Assembly: GCA_017387265.1 (NCBI GenBank)
Contig: JAFOFM010000091.1
Span: forward strand, 1-7,844
DNA from: Peptococcaceae bacterium
Lineage (GTDB): Bacteria; Bacillota; Peptococcia; Peptococcales; Peptococcaceae
Length of the DNA stretch: 7,844 nt
Reading direction: 5' to 3'
In this document: positions 1 through 6,601 of the stretch, piece by piece
Layout: every line of letters begins with the position of its first letter
Numbering within the stretch: the first letter of the stretch is position 1
The notes under the pieces: generated by a model
What the model was told of the DNA's origin: nothing
The model's database searches: none
What the model saw: the letters and a program-made list of their open reading frames with translations, nothing else
Program-made: the position numbers and the translations under genes

Positions 1-1180
1 ATTCAGCAACTGCTTTTTTCAGAATTTCTACTTTATTTAACTGTTCCCATGGCAGATCTAAATCGGTACGACCGAAGTGACCATAAGCAGCGGTCTGTTT
101 GTAGATTGGGCGACGCAGATCCAGTTCACGGATAATACCAGCAGGACGCAGGTCAAAGTTTTCCAGAACTGCTTTCGCGATTTTTTCTTCGTCTACTTTG
201 TTTGTGCCAAAAGTGTCTACCAGTACGGATACCGGCTGTGCTACGCCGATTGCATATGCCAGCTGTACTTCACAGCGGTCAGCCAGACCTGCTGCTACGA
301 TATTTTTCGCTACATAACGAGCTGCATAAGCACCGGAACGGTCAACTTTTGTGCAGTCTTTACCGGAGAACGCACCGCCGCCGTGACGAGCCATACCGCC
401 GTAGGTATCTACGATAATTTTACGGCCGGTTAAACCGGTGTCACCCTGAGGACCGCCGATTACAAAACGGCCGGTAGGGTTGATGAAATATTTTGTATTT
501 TCATCCAGGAATTCTGCTGGAATAACTGGTTTGATTACTTTTTCAATTACATCGGTACGAATCTGTTCCAGAGTCGCTTCCCCTTTGTGCTGTGTGGAGA
601 TAACCACTGCATCTACACGAACTGGTTTTTCATCTTCGTATTCTACGGTTACCTGAGATTTGCCGTCTGGCAGCAGGTAAGCGATTCCACCGGATTTACG
701 CAGCTCGGTTAAACGTCTGGTTAAACCGTGAGCCAGGTAAACAGGCAGAGGCATGTAGCTTTCGGTTTCGTTGGTTGCATAACCGAACATCATACCCTGG
801 TCGCCGGCACCGATTGCATCGGCTTCGTCCATGTCGCCTTCTCTTGCTTCTAAAGCAGCGTCAACGCCCATAGCGATGTCAGGGGACTGTTCGTCGATAG
901 AAGTCAGTACCGCACTGGTATTGCAGTCAAAACCGTAGGTCGCATTGGTGTAACCGATTTCTTTGATGGTTTCACGCACGATTTTTGGCATGTCTACATA
1001 GCATGTGGTGCTGATTTCACCAGCGATTAAAGCCATACCGGTAGTTAAGAATGTTTCGCAGGCTACACGAGCCATTGGGTCTTTTTCCATGATTGCGTCC
1101 AGAATCGCGTCGGAAATCTGGTCCGCCATTTTATCTGGATGTCCTTCTGTTACAGATTCAGAAGTAAATAATTTACGCAT
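1..1180 (-). CDS. metK: S-adenosylmethionine synthetase (methionine adenosyltransferase), 3' end cut by window edge
   Basis: Makes S-adenosylmethionine from methionine and ATP in the cytoplasm, releasing phosphate and pyrophosphate; the product is the main methyl donor and the cofactor of radical SAM enzymes such as the YgiQ protein encoded upstream. Translating the minus strand from the ATG at 1178-1180 gives 393 residues with no stop before the edge. Family hallmarks are in place: GHPDK at residues 13-17 (catalytic His14 and metal-binding Asp16), GAGDQG at 125-130, and the glycine-rich GGGAFSGKD at 267-275. Bacterial MetK is usually 384-400 residues and the visible end (LKKAVAE) looks like a C-terminus, so at most a few residues are missing. 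A strong AAGGAG lies 9 bases upstream of the start. The gene follows coaBC after 65 bases on the same strand and may share its transcript. Identification is firm. Confidence 0.97.
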   Translation of the reverse strand, partial: MRKLFTSESVTEGHPDKMADQISDAILDAIMEKDPMARVACETFLTTGMALIAGEISTTCYVDMPKIVRETIKEIGYTNATYGFDCNTSAVLTSIDEQSPDIAMGVDAALEAREGDMDEADAIGAGDQGMMFGYATNETESYMPLPVYLAHGLTRRLTELRKSGGIAYLLPDGKSQVTVEYEDEKPVRVDAVVISTQHKGEATLEQIRTDVIEKVIKPVIPAEFLDENTKYFINPTGRFVIGGPQGDTGLTGRKIIVDTYGGMARHGGGAFSGKDCTKVDRSGAYAARYVAKNIVAAGLADRCEVQLAYAIGVAQPVSVLVDTFGTNKVDEEKIAKAVLENFDLRPAGIIRELDLRRPIYKQTAAYGHFGRTDLDLPWEQLNKVEILKKAVAE

Positions 1181-1189
1181 TGATTACAA

Positions 1190-1195
1190 CTCCTT
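1190..1195 (-). promoter_or_regulatory. Ribosome binding site of metK
   Basis: AAGGAG on the minus strand, 9 bases before the metK ATG. It is a near-consensus Shine-Dalgarno sequence and supports the start chosen. Confidence 0.8.
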
Positions 1196-1214
1196 GTGTA
1201 AATGATATCTTGTT

Positions 1215-1236
1215 CAAGAAACACTTTTATTTCTTG
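1215..1236. repeat. Inverted repeat between coaBC and metK
   Basis: CAAGAAA (1215-1221) and TTTCTTG (1230-1236) are perfect 7-base inverted arms around an 8-base loop. On the minus strand, the direction of the genes, no T-tract follows the hairpin, so it is not a standard intrinsic terminator for coaBC. On the plus strand it is followed by a broken T-rich run, but no plus-strand gene is known here to need a terminator. It might be a weak attenuator, an mRNA-stabilising hairpin or chance in AT-rich DNA. Confidence 0.35.
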
Positions 1237-1245
1237 TAATTATTT

Positions 1246-2448
1246 TTATGATAATGCCTTTTTGCTCTGATACTTTTCTAAAACCAGATTCAGCAGCTGA
1301 TCCGCCGCCGCCTCTTTTGCCAGTACCGGCAGTTCATGTACACGGCCATCGGCACCATAAACCGTAATCTGATTAGTATCTTTCCCGAAACCGCTATGGC
1401 TCATGGTTACATCATTGGCTGCAATAAAATCCAGATGCTTGCGCGCAAGTTTGCCAAGCGCATGTTCGCGCACATCGTTGGTTTCTGCCGCAAAGCCCAT
1501 CAGAATCTGATGTTTTTTGTGCTCACCCAGCCATGCCAGAATATCCGGATTGCGTTCCAGCTCCAGCACCATGTCGCCTTCGGATTTTTTTATTTTCTGT
1601 GTTGCCACTGTTTTTGGGCGGTAATCGGCAACCGCCGCAGCCTTAATCACAACATCGGCTGCATCGTACTGCGCTTTTACCGCTTCAAACATATCTCTTG
1701 CCGAGGCTACCTTTACCACGGTTACACCAGATGGTACAGGCTGTGCAGACGGACCGCTCACCAGCACTACATCGGCACCGCGATTGGCTGCCTGACGGGC
1801 AATGGCATAACCCATTTTCCCGCTGCTGTGGTTGGTCATAAAACGGACCGGATCAATGGCTTCCCGGGTAGGCCCCGCTGTCACCACAATTTTTAAACCT
1901 CTTAAATCCTGCTCACGCAGTGTTTCCAGTACCGCTGCAATTTCCCCCGGGCTTGCCATCTTGCCTTTTCCCGATGTGCCGCAGGCGAGGTTGCCGTCTA
2001 CCGGATCTACAAACCGATAGCCCGCTTCCCGCAGAGTGGCAATATTACGCTGCACAATCGGATTGGCATACATCTGGTCGTTCATAGCCGGTGCAAAAAT
2101 CACCGGAGCCGCCGTTGCCATCACGCAGGTGGATAAGAAATCATCGGCCAGACCATGTGCCACTTTTCCGATAAAATCGGCAGTGGCCGGCACAATCAGC
2201 ACACAGTCCGCCCAGCGGGCAAGACCAATATGCTCAACCTGCCATTCCATATTATCCTGTGGATGAAACATATCGGTATAAACCGGATTGCCAGATAAGG
2301 TCTGTAAGGTTAAAGGCGTAATAAACTGCTGTGCCGCACTGGTCATAATGCAGCGCACCTCATGGCCCTGTTTTCCAAGCAGGCTTACCAGCTCAGCTGC
2401 TTTGTAGGCGGCAATTCCGCCGGTTACTCCTACAATTACATGTGCCAT
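1246..2448 (-). CDS. coaBC: Bifunctional phosphopantothenoylcysteine decarboxylase / phosphopantothenate-cysteine ligase
   Basis: Carries two successive steps of coenzyme A synthesis: ligation of cysteine to 4'-phosphopantothenate (CoaB) and FMN-dependent decarboxylation of the product to 4'-phosphopantetheine (CoaC). The 400-residue protein has the usual length and order. The N-terminal flavoprotein half (about 1-180) has the active-site His73 in VEHIGLA, the PAMN motif at 120-123 and the catalytic Cys156 in LACGTSGKGKM. The C-terminal CoaB half (about 185-395) opens with TAGPTREAIDPVR, has Asn206 in TNHSSGKMG, KAAAVADYRP at 269-278 and KIKK at 285-288, matching the KXKXX motif with the essential lysine. 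All key residues for both activities are visible. The ATG directly abuts the rpoZ stop, with a modest GAAGG inside the rpoZ end (2459-2463), so translational coupling to rpoZ is likely. The older name is dfp. Confidence 0.97.
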   Translation of the reverse strand: MAHVIVGVTGGIAAYKAAELVSLLGKQGHEVRCIMTSAAQQFITPLTLQTLSGNPVYTDMFHPQDNMEWQVEHIGLARWADCVLIVPATADFIGKVAHGLADDFLSTCVMATAAPVIFAPAMNDQMYANPIVQRNIATLREAGYRFVDPVDGNLACGTSGKGKMASPGEIAAVLETLREQDLRGLKIVVTAGPTREAIDPVRFMTNHSSGKMGYAIARQAANRGADVVLVSGPSAQPVPSGVTVVKVASARDMFEAVKAQYDAADVVIKAAAVADYRPKTVATQKIKKSEGDMVLELERNPDILAWLGEHKKHQILMGFAAETNDVREHALGKLARKHLDFIAANDVTMSHSGFGKDTNQITVYGADGRVHELPVLAKEAAADQLLNLVLEKYQSKKALS

Positions 2449-2655
2449 TTATTTAATGCCTTCGGTTGTCTGTTCGTAAGAGATTTTATCTTCGCCGATT
2501 TCCTGCAGTGCCATAGTTACAGGTTTTTTTGCATCCCCGCTGTTTAATGGCTCAGAGCCGTCTACGATTTCTCTTGCGCGTTTTGCCGCTGCACATACTA
2601 AAGAATATTTGCTGTCTGCTTTTGTTAATAATTTGTCAATTGTCGGTTCTACCAT
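2449..2655 (-). CDS. rpoZ: DNA-directed RNA polymerase omega subunit
   Basis: Small subunit that binds the beta-prime C-terminus and helps RNA polymerase assemble; in proteobacteria it forms part of one ppGpp site, but that role is not general in Bacillota. At 68 residues it matches the short omega proteins of this phylum. Recognisable segments are DSKYSLVCAAAKRAREI at 14-30, the conserved helix that packs on beta-prime, and KPVTMALQEIGEDKI at 44-58. The start is well supported: GGAGGG (2664-2669) sits 8 bases before the ATG. It lies 52 bases after gmk, a pairing shared with many bacteria, and its TAA stop touches the coaBC ATG with no gap. No odd features apart from the compact C-terminus. 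Confidence 0.95.
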   Translation of the reverse strand: MVEPTIDKLLTKADSKYSLVCAAAKRAREIVDGSEPLNSGDAKKPVTMALQEIGEDKISYEQTTEGIK

Positions 2656-2687
2656 AATTAAGACCCTCCATGTGTAATTTGACTTTT

Positions 2688-2699
2688 AAATTCGAATTT
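2688..2699. repeat. Perfect 12-bp palindrome in the gmk-rpoZ gap
   Basis: AAATTCGAATTT is a perfect self-complementary 12-mer, 32 bases upstream of the rpoZ start and 8 bases beyond the gmk stop. It could be a binding site for a dimeric regulator. It could equally be chance in AT-rich spacer DNA; nothing else points to a promoter. Confidence 0.3.
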
Positions 2700-2707
2700 C
2701 GTTTTGC

Positions 2708-3310
2708 TTATTTTAAATCCAGATTACGCCCGCTGCGGCATTTTTCTGCCAGTAAAATAGCTTCCATTTTCGCAGCTGCGGTTTCCACATCATCGTTCAC
2801 GATGATGTAGTCATATTTATCACGGTATGCCAGCTCGCTTTCCGCACAGCTTAACCGTTTTTCTACTTCTTCCGCCGATTCGGTTCCGCGACCGGTTAAA
2901 CGGTTGCGCAGTTCCTCCAGCGATGGTGGTGCAATAAACACCAGTACCGCTTCATCAGTGGCTTTCCGCACCTGCAGCGCCCCCTGAGGGTCAATCTCCA
3001 GAATGCAGTCTTTGCCGGAAGCCAGCACTTCCTCTACAAATGCCCGAGGTGTGCCATAGTAATTATCATACACCTGCGCCCATTCCAGAAAGCCGTTCTG
3101 GTCACGCAGAGCCTCAAATTCCTCTTTGCTGAAAAAGAAATACTCACGACCGTGTTCTTCCCCGGTGCGTGGTTTTCTGGTTGTCGCCGAAATCGAATAG
3201 CGAACCGCATCGCCTAAATGATTTCGTACCACACCGCACACAGTGCCTTTCCCTGTGCCGGATGGCCCGGACAGTACCACCAGTGTACCGCGTTTTGCTG
3301 CCTGCTCCAT
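2708..3310 (-). CDS. gmk: Guanylate kinase
   Basis: Phosphorylates GMP to GDP with ATP, an essential cytoplasmic step towards GTP, dGTP and (p)ppGpp. With the ATG start chosen here it is 200 residues, normal for the family. Visible elements are the P-loop GPSGTGKGT at 15-23, the GMP-binding stretch SISATTRKPRTGEEHGREYF at 39-58, YGTP at 85-88, the EIDPQGALQV strand at 105-114, the lid LTGRGTES at 138-145 and YIIVNDD at 168-174. In EIDPQGA a proline stands where many relatives have Val or Trp. A GTG three codons further upstream is in frame but forms part of the Shine-Dalgarno sequence AGAGGTG; the ATG lies 6 bases beyond that sequence and is the better start. It sits between remA and rpoZ, a classic arrangement. 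Confidence 0.96.
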   Translation of the reverse strand: MEQAAKRGTLVVLSGPSGTGKGTVCGVVRNHLGDAVRYSISATTRKPRTGEEHGREYFFFSKEEFEALRDQNGFLEWAQVYDNYYGTPRAFVEEVLASGKDCILEIDPQGALQVRKATDEAVLVFIAPPSLEELRNRLTGRGTESAEEVEKRLSCAESELAYRDKYDYIIVNDDVETAAAKMEAILLAEKCRSGRNLDLK

Positions 3311-3316
3311 AGCATT

Positions 3317-3323
3317 CACCTCT
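3317..3323 (-). promoter_or_regulatory. Ribosome binding site that fixes the gmk start
   Basis: AGAGGTG on the minus strand. The upstream in-frame GTG is its last three bases and cannot also be a normal start, whereas the ATG at 3308-3310 has a 6-base spacer. An ATG at 3313-3315 is out of frame. Confidence 0.75.
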
Positions 3324-3341
3324 AGTATTTCCCTATTCTCG

Positions 3342-3354
3342 TCTGTTTAACAGA
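3342..3354. repeat. Small inverted repeat upstream of gmk
   Basis: TCTGTT and AACAGA are 6-base inverted arms around a single central base in the 55-base remA-gmk gap. As RNA it would form a 4-bp stem with a 5-base loop. No T-tract follows on the minus strand, so it is not a terminator. It may be chance. Confidence 0.2.
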
Positions 3355-3365
3355 ACCAATAGAAG

Positions 3366-3605
3366 TTATTCGTGTTCTAAGCGGCCGGTCAGCGTTTCAG
3401 GCTGAATGGCCGACAGAAGAATATACTGACTGTCGGTAACAACCACCGCCCTTGTCTTGCGGCCATGGGTGACATCCACCACCCGGCCGGCCTCTTTGGC
3501 CTCCTGCACGAGCCGTCTTACCGGCGCGCTTTCCGGAGAGACAATGGCAACAATTTTATCTACCGACACCATGTTGTCAAATCCAATATTCATAAACTGG
3601 TGCAT
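3366..3605 (-). CDS. remA: RemA family regulator (DUF370, extracellular matrix regulatory protein)
   Basis: A 79-residue protein closely resembling Bacillus subtilis RemA, a DNA-binding protein that activates biofilm-matrix and osmoprotection genes and forms rings. Family segments are NIGFDNMVSVDKI at 6-18, IVSPESAPVRRL at 21-32, THGRKTRAVVV at 46-56 and ILLSAIQPETL at 62-72. Aligned by eye with B. subtilis RemA, Arg18 is Lys17 here and the Arg50-Arg51 pair is Arg49-Lys50, so basic character is kept. The ATG at 3603-3605 is chosen because GGGAGGT lies 6 bases upstream; a GTG one codon earlier would leave only 3. The position between yicC and gmk is typical of Bacillota. What it regulates in this organism cannot be told from the window; the B. 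subtilis role should not be assumed. Confidence 0.9.
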   Translation of the reverse strand: MHQFMNIGFDNMVSVDKIVAIVSPESAPVRRLVQEAKEAGRVVDVTHGRKTRAVVVTDSQYILLSAIQPETLTGRLEHE

Positions 3606-3611
3606 CACAAT

Positions 3612-3618
3612 ACCTCCC
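3612..3618 (-). promoter_or_regulatory. Ribosome binding site of remA
   Basis: GGGAGGT on the minus strand, a strong Shine-Dalgarno sequence. Spacing is 6 bases to the ATG and only 3 to the preceding in-frame GTG, which favours the ATG. Confidence 0.75.
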
Positions 3619-3620
3619 TG

Positions 3621-3633
3621 ATAAAGGCTTTAT
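3621..3633. repeat. Near-palindrome upstream of remA
   Basis: ATAAAG and CTTTAT flank one central base in the 38-base gap between yicC and remA, directly before the remA ribosome binding site. It could be an operator, for example for autoregulation, or chance. Evidence is weak. Confidence 0.2.
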
Positions 3634-3643
3634 ACAAGAAAGA

Positions 3644-4519
3644 TTATTCGATGTTCTGTACCTGTTCTCTGACTTTTTCCAGTTCACTTTTCATTTCTAC
3701 AACCAGACGGCCGGTTTCTAAATCGTTGGCTTTCGAGCCAATGGTGTTGGTTTCCCGGTTCATCTCCTGAATCAGGAAGTCCAATTTACGGCCAATGCTT
3801 CCGCTCTGGTCTGCAATGATATAGAACTGTTCAAAATGGCTCTGCAGACGTACCAGTTCTTCGTCGATGCAGCTTTTTTCAGCAAAATATGCCACTTCCT
3901 GCGCCAGACGTTCCGGGTCTACCGCTGCGTTTGCCAGTAATTCCGCAATACGGCCTTCCAGTTTTTCTTTATACTCGGTAAGAACCTGCGGACTGCGCTC
4001 GGTTACCTGAGCGGCCAGGCTCTGCAGCCCTGCCACTTTTTCACGAAGGTTTTCCCCGATGTGAGCCCCTTCCTGTTCACGCATAGCAATGTGGTTATCC
4101 ATTGCCTGACGCAGAACCTGTTCCATTAATGGCCACAGGGCTTTTACATCCGGTTCATTTTCCTCTTTGAGGATAACATCCGGCAGTGTCATTAAACGGA
4201 ATGGATCCGGATTGTAGTTTGTGCCTACCGCTTCCGCCAGACCTTTTAATGCCTCATGATATGCCAGTGCACGTTTTTCATCGATTTGCACCGGTTTTTC
4301 CGCATCGGCCAGCTCCTGTGTACGCACAAACACATCCACTTTGCCGCGTTCAATATACTCACCGATGACTTTTTTCATTTTATCTTCAAGGGCCAGAAAC
4401 ATTCTTGGCTGCTTGATGGTAATTTCACTATAACGATGGTTGACCGCTTTTACCTCAACCACAATTTTCAGGGCGCCGTTGTCGCCTTCGCCACGGCCAT
4501 ATCCTGTCATACTTCTCAT
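3644..4519 (-). CDS. yicC: YicC/YloC family endoribonuclease
   Basis: Member of the YicC (YloC in Bacillus) family, shown in E. coli and B. subtilis to be endoribonucleases; the E. coli protein is linked to small-RNA decay. The 291-residue protein has both family domains: YicC N-terminal (about 1-155), beginning with the hallmark MRSMTGYGR and containing EVKAVNHRY at 22-30, and the C-terminal DUF1732 (about 205-291) with EVAYFAEKSCIDEELVRLQS at 208-227 and the very conserved KLDFLIQEMNRETNTIGSKA at 245-264. An in-frame start 10 codons upstream exists, but those extra codons hold the GGAGG ribosome binding site (4530-4534), and family members begin at MxRSMTGYG or close to it, so the shorter form is given. 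It stands at the head of the remA-gmk-rpoZ block, as in many Bacillota. RNA targets are unknown here. Confidence 0.94.
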   Translation of the reverse strand: MRSMTGYGRGEGDNGALKIVVEVKAVNHRYSEITIKQPRMFLALEDKMKKVIGEYIERGKVDVFVRTQELADAEKPVQIDEKRALAYHEALKGLAEAVGTNYNPDPFRLMTLPDVILKEENEPDVKALWPLMEQVLRQAMDNHIAMREQEGAHIGENLREKVAGLQSLAAQVTERSPQVLTEYKEKLEGRIAELLANAAVDPERLAQEVAYFAEKSCIDEELVRLQSHFEQFYIIADQSGSIGRKLDFLIQEMNRETNTIGSKANDLETGRLVVEMKSELEKVREQVQNIE

Positions 4520-4529
4520 GGTTCTCTGG

Positions 4530-4534
4530 CCTCC
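4530..4534 (-). promoter_or_regulatory. Ribosome binding site that fixes the yicC start
   Basis: GGAGG on the minus strand, 10 bases before the ATG at 4517-4519. It lies within the reading frame of the longer alternative, which argues against that longer start. Confidence 0.7.
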
Positions 4535-4570
4535 AGAAAAAAATTTCAACTTATATTGTAACCTATCCAG

Positions 4571-4618
4571 CCGTAAAAAGAAAGCTATCTTTCCAATCTT
4601 TCGAAGATTATTTTACGG
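4571..4618 (-). other. Folded intergenic element: outer stem enclosing two hairpins
   Basis: CCGTAAAA (4571-4578) and TTTTACGG (4611-4618) are perfect 8-base inverted arms. Between them lie two further inverted repeats: GAAAG/CTTTC (4580-4584 and 4589-4593, 4-base loop) and AATCTT/AAGATT (4595-4600 and 4604-4609, 3-base loop). Nearly every base is used, so the transcript could fold into a compact three-way junction. One outer arm contains the ygiQ stop codon (4613-4615). I recognise no known RNA family; a terminator or mRNA-processing structure are alternatives. Confidence 0.5.
4575..4593 (-). terminator. Possible weak intrinsic terminator after ygiQ
   Basis: On the minus strand GAAAG-ATAG-CTTTC is directly followed by five T residues (4575-4579), the layout of a rho-independent terminator. 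The stem has only 5 bp with two G-C pairs, so it would be weak. The T residues can instead pair with the outer arm of the surrounding element, which would compete with termination. Confidence 0.3.
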
Positions 4619-6601
4619 TTTTTTTCTTCCCGGCTTCCGATGATCTGCGGTTTTACCAGATGGTTTCCCCGCCGGTTTTCCGTTTGCCTTTCTGGTGCCG
4701 CCTTTCGGGGAGTCCTGTTTTTTCGCCGGTTTATAGCCGCCTGGTTTTAATCCGGTCTGCTTTTTGTTCCGGCTGCCCGGCGCCCCTTCCGGTTTTGCCT
4801 TCGGTTTTGTCGGACGAATCAGGCATTTCGGACCATGGCCGATTAAATCCTGACGGTTTGCTTTTACTAACGCCTCATATACCAGGTCGTAGTTTTTCGG
4901 ATTGCGATACTGCAGCAGTGCCCGCTGCATAGCCTTTTCGTGCGGATCGCGCGGTACATACACCGGCTGCATCGTGCGAGGATCGTAGCCGCTGTAGTAC
5001 ATCGCCGTTGCCATGCTGCCCGGCGTCGGGATAAAGTCCTGCACCTGTTCCGGGTTATAGCCGATATCACGCACATACTCGGCCAGAACCACCGCATCCT
5101 CCAGCGTACAGCCCGGATGGCTGGACATCAGGTACGGAACCAGATACTGCTCTTTGCCAACCCGTTTATTATAGGCAAAGTAGCGTTTTACAAATTTCTC
5201 ATACACATGGCGCTGCGGTTTCCCCATATAATACAGGGCATTTGGCGCTACATGTTCAGGCGCTACCTTTAACAGACCACTGATATGATATTCACACATT
5301 TCATCAAAGAAGGTCGGGTCCGGGTCTGCCATAATATAGTCAAAACGAACCCCGGAACGGATAAATACTTTTTTCACCTTATCCAGTTTGCGCACCGTGC
5401 GCAGGATATCCACATAATCTTTATGGTCAACCTCTAAATTCGGACAGATATCCGGGAACAGACACTGCCGCTCTTTACAGGCCCCTACTTTGAGCTGTTT
5501 TTTACAGCTCATATTGCGGAAATTGCCGGTCGGCCCGCCCACATCGTGAATATAGCCCTTAAAATTCGGCAGGCTGGTCATCAGCTTTGCCTCTTCTACG
5601 ATAGATTCCTTGCTGCGGTTCTGAATAATGCGCCCCTGATGGAAATTAATCGCACAGAAGGTGCATCCGCCAAAGCAGCCGCGATGGTCGGTAATACTGA
5701 ATTCCACTTCCAGCAGTGCCGGAATGCCGCCCGATTTTTCATAGCGCGGATGATAGGTGCGCTGAAACGGCAGACGGTAAATCTCGTCCATTTCCGGCTG
5801 GCTTAATGGTTTCGCCGGCGGCAGCTGAATGAGGTAACGATCGCCGTGCGGCTGTACCAGAATTTTACCTAAAAACGGATTCTGCTCTTTGTTCTGAATA
5901 GCAAAGGCTTCCGCAAATTTCTTTTTATCTTTTTTTACAGCCTCATAACCTGGCAGCACCACATAATCGCCTTTTTTCGGCAGGGTGTCGCTCCAGTAGC
6001 AGGTGCCCTGAATGTTTTTCATTTTATGAAGCGGCCAGCCTTTTTCAAAGCCGTGGCTCAGCTCTTTTAACTGGTTTTCGCTCATGCCGTACATTAATAA
6101 ATCGGCACCGGAGGTTTCAAGAATGGACGGCCGAACCGCCTCGTCCCAGTAATCATAGTGGGCAAAACGCCGCAGACTGGCCTCCACGCCGCCAATCATA
6201 ACCGGCACATCCGGATAGGCCTCTTTTACCAGCCGGCAGTACACATCCACCGCACGGTCAGGGCGCAGCCCCTTCTGCCCGCCCGGCGAATAGGCATCGC
6301 TGCTGCGAGGCTTCTTCGCTGCGGTATAGTGATTCACCATAGAGTCAATATTGCCGCTTGCCACTAAAAAGGCGTATTTTGGACGCCCGAAGGTTTTCAT
6401 ACTTTCACAGCGGGTAAAGTCCGGCTGAGCAATAATACCCACACGGAAACCCTCGTGCTCTAACAGACGCCCTACCAGAGCAGTGCCAAAACTCGGATGA
6501 TCCACATAGGCATCCCCGGTTACCAGCACAAAGTCCAGCTCGTCCCAGCCTCTATACTCCATATCTTTCCGGTTTACCGGCAAAAACAGATTCTCAGCCA
6601 T
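4613..6601 (-). CDS. ygiQ: YgiQ family radical SAM protein (UPF0313)
   Basis: A 662-residue member of the YgiQ family, whose members are presumed iron-sulfur, SAM-cleaving enzymes of unknown substrate. The N-terminal domain begins with a segment like other YgiQ proteins (FLPVNRKDM, then [15 protein letters not shown] at 25-39 and VGIIAQPDF at 54-62). The radical SAM motif CxxxCxxC is Cys309, Cys313 and Cys316. A second cysteine group follows at 366, 375, 380 and 386, ending in ICPNL, as I recall for relatives. HPGCT at 495-499 and DFIPTPGSM at 522-530 mark the rest of the core. Residues 596-662 are a Lys/Arg/Pro/Gly-rich tail, about one third basic, probably disordered. The ATG overlaps the end of the oxidase gene by 8 bases, with GGGGGTG (6606-6612) before it. 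Family assignment is firm; function is unknown. Confidence 0.95.
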   Translation of the reverse strand: MAENLFLPVNRKDMEYRGWDELDFVLVTGDAYVDHPSFGTALVGRLLEHEGFRVGIIAQPDFTRCESMKTFGRPKYAFLVASGNIDSMVNHYTAAKKPRSSDAYSPGGQKGLRPDRAVDVYCRLVKEAYPDVPVMIGGVEASLRRFAHYDYWDEAVRPSILETSGADLLMYGMSENQLKELSHGFEKGWPLHKMKNIQGTCYWSDTLPKKGDYVVLPGYEAVKKDKKKFAEAFAIQNKEQNPFLGKILVQPHGDRYLIQLPPAKPLSQPEMDEIYRLPFQRTYHPRYEKSGGIPALLEVEFSITDHRGCFGGCTFCAINFHQGRIIQNRSKESIVEEAKLMTSLPNFKGYIHDVGGPTGNFRNMSCKKQLKVGACKERQCLFPDICPNLEVDHKDYVDILRTVRKLDKVKKVFIRSGVRFDYIMADPDPTFFDEMCEYHISGLLKVAPEHVAPNALYYMGKPQRHVYEKFVKRYFAYNKRVGKEQYLVPYLMSSHPGCTLEDAVVLAEYVRDIGYNPEQVQDFIPTPGSMATAMYYSGYDPRTMQPVYVPRDPHEKAMQRALLQYRNPKNYDLVYEALVKANRQDLIGHGPKCLIRPTKPKAKPEGAPGSRNKKQTGLKPGGYKPAKKQDSPKGGTRKANGKPAGKPSGKTADHRKPGRKKP

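Noticed and set aside
77..433. Plus-strand open frame of 118 codons opposite metK
   Set aside because: It is antisense to a highly conserved part of metK, and its translation looks like a by-product of metK codon use.
1181..1245. SAM riboswitch or promoter for metK
   Set aside because: The gap is too short for an S-box, and no well-spaced -35/-10 pair could be found by eye.
1336..1896. Plus-strand open frame of 186 codons opposite coaBC
   Set aside because: It lies wholly inside coaBC on the other strand, its translation is rich in Cys, His, Arg and Phe and resembles no family I know, and coaBC shows complete catalytic motifs.
3311..3365. Promoter between remA and gmk
   Set aside because: A TTGGTT sequence could be a -35 box, but the sequence 18 bases further on is a poor -10 match.
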